This document shows positions 60,733 to 64,000 of a stretch of 64,000 bases of DNA, piece by piece. A model generated the notes under the pieces. It made no database searches, was not told the origin of the DNA, and worked only from the letters and a program-made list of their open reading frames with translations. Numbering within the stretch: position 1 is the stretch's first letter; each line of letters begins with the position of its first letter. The position numbers and the translations under genes are program-made. Origin of the DNA: Niebla homalea (lineage: Eukaryota; Ascomycota; Lecanoromycetes; Lecanorales; Ramalinaceae); assembly GCA_019925105.1 (NCBI GenBank), contig JAHGAU010000013.1:1054001-1118000 (forward strand). The letters run 5' to 3'.

Positions 60733-61411
60733 ATGAACACCCCCTCCACCTCCTCACCTCAACTCGACCACCGCTCCATCCACGTCATCACCAACCAATC
60801 ACCCTCACCAACATCATCATCAGCGCGATGCGCAACAGACCCAGCCACGCTATCCCCTCCTCACGACCTCCATCGGCGCCAGGTGGTGGTGCTCCAGGCC
60901 ACACGAGCCCCGGGGGTGCTGGGAGGTCGGGCTGATAATCTCGATCGGAGGGGAATGGGGCGGTTCTGAGTTGAGAGAGAGAGGGGCGGCTTTTGCTTGC
61001 TTGCTTACTGATTTTGGTTGCTTACGGGAGGTTGTTGAGAATGGGATGTGGTTTGTGTATGATTGGTTGGTTGGTTGGTTGGGGGGATGGACGGGGGGAG
61101 GGATGATGGTGGTGATGATGATGATGATGGGGGGCAATAGCGAGGTTACGCTGTTTTGCGTGATGGGAGCAAGCACGTTAAGCTGTTTTGAGTGATGGGA
61201 GCAAGCACGTTAAGCTGTTTTGCATGATGGGAGGTAAAGGATGCTGATACGTGCGGGGCGCAATATTAGGTATAAGAGATCAGGTGGCGATTGAGACGCA
61301 TCTGGCGAGTCCGTATCTGGCGCACTTGTTGAGGGAGGAGGAGAAGGTGCAGGTCAAGAGGAGGGGAGATGAAGTGAATTTCTTGGATGATGTGTTTCGA
61401 TTCGTTCGCTA
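60733..61411 (+). CDS. Candidate small protein gene (two exons)
   Basis: Proposed exons are 60733-60882 and about 61282-61411, joined in phase 0 by a GT-AG intron of about 400 nt, giving some 92 residues. Exon 1 encodes a Ser/Pro-rich segment ending SPPHDLHRRQ. Exon 2 is a well-formed charged helix-like segment, VAIETHLASPYLAHLLREEE, then VNFLDDVFRFVR and a stop. The clean phase, TATA-like upstream sequence and the quality of exon 2 are in favour; the long, repeat-rich intron is against. I do not recognise the family. Confidence 0.42.
61150..61233. repeat. 33-bp tandem repeat, about 2.5 copies
   Basis: Units of 33 bp (GCTGTTTTG...GATGGGAGC core) in tandem, within the proposed intron of the small gene. 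Nearby GCTT, GGTT and GAT microsatellites add to its repeat content. Confidence 0.85.
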
Positions 61412-62168
61412 GAAGAAGGAGGATGGGGGAAAGGATGGTGGAGAATGGAAAGGTGCGGTGGACAGAAGTGGGAAGTTGCCGATTGGTGAAGGTGTGGTGG
61501 ATTGATGGTATGCAGTAGGTGTTGTTGCAGTAGGTAGTCCTGCAGTTGATGCGAGACTCTTGGGATGTTCACAGGATTAGAAGGACGTTCGCTGAGATCT
61601 GCTATAGCTAAAAAGAAACACGGACGTAGCCTTTGATTCTTGGCTAAAGACATTCTTGATGTCTCGGCAGGACTTGAGCCAATGCCTCCAGGATTGACTG
61701 AACCAAAATGCAAAGACAGCGGTGACTCAATAGGATATGGAACTCTCGAAACATGTAAAAAATTAGGTTAAAGGCTTATACAGTCCACGCATGGGAGTAG
61801 ATCGTAGAGCCAAATCCACTTCCAACGATTTAATACTCCCAGAGAGTTCACAGAAATGAAGATAACGTCTCCAGAACCTAATTCATGTAGTAGCTTACTC
61901 CGCTAACCCTGATAGAATGGCGTTCGCCTGTGGCATATTTGAAGCATTCTTGTTAATCATGATTTGACGCCCTTTTACAAAAGTGCCTGCTGTCATCGTC
62001 TAAGAAGGATGAAGGGTGACGAGATCATGAAAAATACGTATCTGGCGGCAAATACTCCCAATCTCTAAACCCAATATGAAGATATGTTTGCATAAATGAA
62101 TCGCGTGATATAAAGACACTGCATGAGAATGCGTTATACCGTGAGGATTTGAACACTTTTTGCGAAGC
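61412..62168. other. Intergenic
   Basis: About 750 bases in which I see no supported gene; short low-complexity frames only. Confidence 0.45.
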
Positions 62169-62408
62169 TTACTGTATGAATACGAGCCGTGATGATAATG
62201 TTGGAGGCACGTTGTTACCCTGCGTTGTGAAGACGTTGATGGCATCTTGAGAGGGGTGAGAGAGTATAGTTGGAACGCAAGTTGTGGCTACACTTTGTGA
62301 AGCAACACGGCGAAAAGACGGGTTGCGTGGAGAGTATCTGCATATATCCTGACCCGTTGTGAAAGAACGAGCAACAGATCTTGCTGGCTTGCGGTTGGGA
62401 AAGGACAT
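62169..62408 (-). CDS. Candidate small protein with mitochondrial-type leader
   Basis: A 79-residue frame beginning MSFPNRKPARSVARSFTTGQ. It is rich in Arg and Ser with almost no acidic residues in the first 40 positions, as in mitochondrial presequences. No domain follows, and no clear intron extends it. It may be the first exon of a longer gene or chance. Confidence 0.22.
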   Translation of the reverse strand: MSFPNRKPARSVARSFTTGQDICRYSPRNPSFRRVASQSVATTCVPTILSHPSQDAINVFTTQGNNVPPTLSSRLVFIQ

Positions 62409-63639
62409 TGCGGAGGTAAGATGCGAAGACTTCGGTGAACTAGTGAGGGTGTGCTATGAATAGCAATATTGCGAGGGCGGCCGCGCTGTGATGGCGTTGT
62501 TCACACATAATGTGAAACCGGATGTGATTACGCACTAATGCATCGCGAATAAATATCTCCTCCCTCCCAAGTCGTCTTCGCTTCTACACCTTTTTGATAT
62601 TTCGTACCGATATCTCTCTAGGTCAACACTCCTCTCACCTACATTATATCTGAATATATCTGCCATCTACTTTGAAGGCTTTATGTTATGCTTTCGACGA
62701 ATTCAAAACGCTGCCGCAGTTCTGGTGAGACAGATTGTCACCGTAAGAATTTTCGCAACGGATGAAGATGCCCAAGACAAAGAGCTCTAGACATTGTTGC
62801 CCATCATCCATTACGTGAACAGTGTCGAGCCTGTGGTCTGTCAATGGTTGAACAACTCGGCCCTACAATGAGCACTAGATTCTAGAAAGCCCACACGATC
62901 GGCAAGTCCGTTAAACTTTTCGCAAGTTTCATGGCAAAGTCGGTATTCGAGCGTATGTACGAGTGCAACTATCCTATCTTCCAATGATAGGAAGGACTGG
63001 GAAACTTTGTAAGTTCGCGTAATTGCAATGCCAAAGGAAAAAGCTCTTGCAAAACCAATCCCCTATGCCAATGCCCCTACGACCCAGACTCCGAATCTAC
63101 GAGCGTTCTGCTTAAGGACGGACCAATCTTGATTTTCGTAACTAAGGGGTGACCAGGCAAGTGTATCAATGAGTGGCAACGATGCTACGGCCTAAGCTCT
63201 AAATTTGGCATCACTCTTACTGTCGACCACAATTCCTCAATGGTCTTTATACCATATCCAGTATGTCAAAGCTGGGATTCGAATATGACGAGCCTCGTAG
63301 GGAGGTAGCCAGTACTCAACGCGGCAGACCAGCTGAGGGCGGAGGACGGGCAGGAAATGTTATAGATTTGGACACAATTGGCCTCAAAGTGTGGCGGATT
63401 CTGTACCATCATGACTTTGGGCATGGCACGATCCGTGATGAACATGGCGGATGGCGAAGCAAATTTGACTTGAGCTAAATGATAAACCACGTCTCCCAGC
63501 ACGCGCTAGAAGGCGCCTGTGCGCCAATATCGTAAGATATCCTTCAATTGATCCATAATCAATCCTAAATCAATTCTAGCGTAGATACCGCCGAATGACA
63601 GCTCTACGCAAACACATTAAAAGCCACATTGTCCAAGGT
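62409..63639. other. Intergenic, 1.2 kb
   Basis: No gene is accepted. One plus-strand frame between about 62689 and 63306 gives Cys-containing stretches such as NCNAKGKSSCKTN and PGKCINEWQRCY. It is cut by several stops at near-random frequency, so it may be noise or an old relic. Confidence 0.4.
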
Positions 63640-63915
63640 ATGAACTTCGACGTGGAAAAGTCCGGCATAGGAGCGTGTAACATAGGGGTAAGCAGAATCC
63701 AATGTAAGATTTCTCCTGGATTGATCTCGGACTAACCCTAGATTGATCAGTCGTTTATCAAGGAATCATAGCATGAACTGACCTTTTTCCGCTACGACAG
63801 CTGCTTCAGCTACGACACTGTGTTCTCCTACTTCAACACACAAATTACCAGTGCCTACAACTGCATCTCCATCGAAAGCTTCGAAATTGGCGCCATTGCC
63901 TGTCAGCCAACATGA
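63640..63915 (+). CDS. Candidate small Cys-containing protein
   Basis: A possible two-exon gene: 63640-63687 and 63772-63915, with an 84-nt intron bearing a GTAAGC donor, a consensus CTAAC branch site and a TAG acceptor, in phase 0. The 63-residue product contains MNFDVEKSGIGACNIG, then FFRYDSCFSYDTVFSYF and YNCISIESFEIGAIACQ, with four cysteines. No signal peptide in this model, so an upstream exon may be missing. The opposite strand is also open here, which weakens the case. Confidence 0.3.
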
Positions 63916-64000
63916 AAGAGGTACCAGCCTTCGACTGCTCATCTTCAGCTGGCACCTGACAATAATGATTAAGAGCCGAATTCAGATCGCAAGCTTGGAA

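Noticed and set aside
62689..63306. Frame with several Cys-rich stretches interrupted by stops
   Set aside because: Stop frequency is close to random, and the GTAAGT site inside it gives no consistent gene model.

Overview
This window is a nuclear chromosome segment of a filamentous ascomycete, a Pezizomycotina fungus and possibly a Dothideomycete. The evidence is genes on both strands at about one per 2-3 kb, short 45-90 nt GT-AG introns with CTRAY-like branch sites, and fungal families such as the DUF2433 phosphoesterase, NmrA-like proteins, CYP7-like P450s, ATG12, Ncr1/NPC1 and fungal Med13. I saw no rRNA, tRNA, CRISPR array or intact transposon. Coding boundaries were worked out by hand from splice signals, reading phase and family resemblance, so exon limits are models.

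Layout. 1-2.6 kb: gene-poor, with a cluster of small inverted repeats, an E-box palindrome and a 12-bp minisatellite. 2.6-4.2 kb: a three-exon P450 (+). 4.7-5.7 kb: a frame-broken relic of a pirin/quercetinase-like cupin (+). 6.2-10.7 kb: an RGG-tailed DUF2433 phosphoesterase (-) and a single-pass membrane protein (-). 11.4-14.5 kb: an Hsp70-like ATPase (+) converging on a D-2-hydroxyacid dehydrogenase (-). 14.9-16.6 kb: a disordered Pezizomycotina protein (+). 18-23.8 kb: an NmrA-like protein (-) and the sterol transporter NPC1/Ncr1 (-). 24.6-28.4 kb: a CWC16/CCDC130 splicing factor (-) and a CCCH zinc-finger protein (-). 29.1-33.3 kb: Mediator kinase-module subunit Med13 (-), divergent from ENP2/NOL10 (33.9-36.2 kb, +). 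36.5-39.7 kb: autophagy modifier ATG12 (+) converging on ketopantoate hydroxymethyltransferase (-). 40.7-42.8 kb: a secreted repeat-bearing adhesin-like protein (-). 43-46 kb: a sparse region with a decayed small secreted-protein gene and another small secreted candidate. 46.2-50.8 kb: the E2 enzyme Ubc8 (+) and a SNF2/Rad5-16-type translocase (+). 51.1-52.6 kb: PP2A activator PTPA (-) with one frame break. 53-54.8 kb: a SANT/Myb-like nuclear protein (+). 55.5-60 kb: a 1497-residue coiled-coil protein (+). 60-64 kb: mostly non-coding, with a few small candidate genes.

Most genes are conserved housekeeping functions (ribosome biogenesis, splicing, Mediator, ubiquitin, autophagy, sterol transport, pantothenate synthesis) and do not form a pathway or a biosynthetic cluster. 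Accessory content lies in the gene-poor patches: the P450, the cupin relic, the Hsp70-like ATPase, the adhesin-like protein and small secreted-protein candidates.

A recurring theme is single-base frame discontinuities in GC-rich patches (cupin relic, PTPA, one Med13 junction). They could be genuine gene decay or base-calling errors in homopolymers. I found no clear previously undescribed multi-gene system. The best leads are the broken small secreted-protein gene at 44.2-44.8 kb, the cupin relic, and the repeat cluster at 0.5-0.95 kb.
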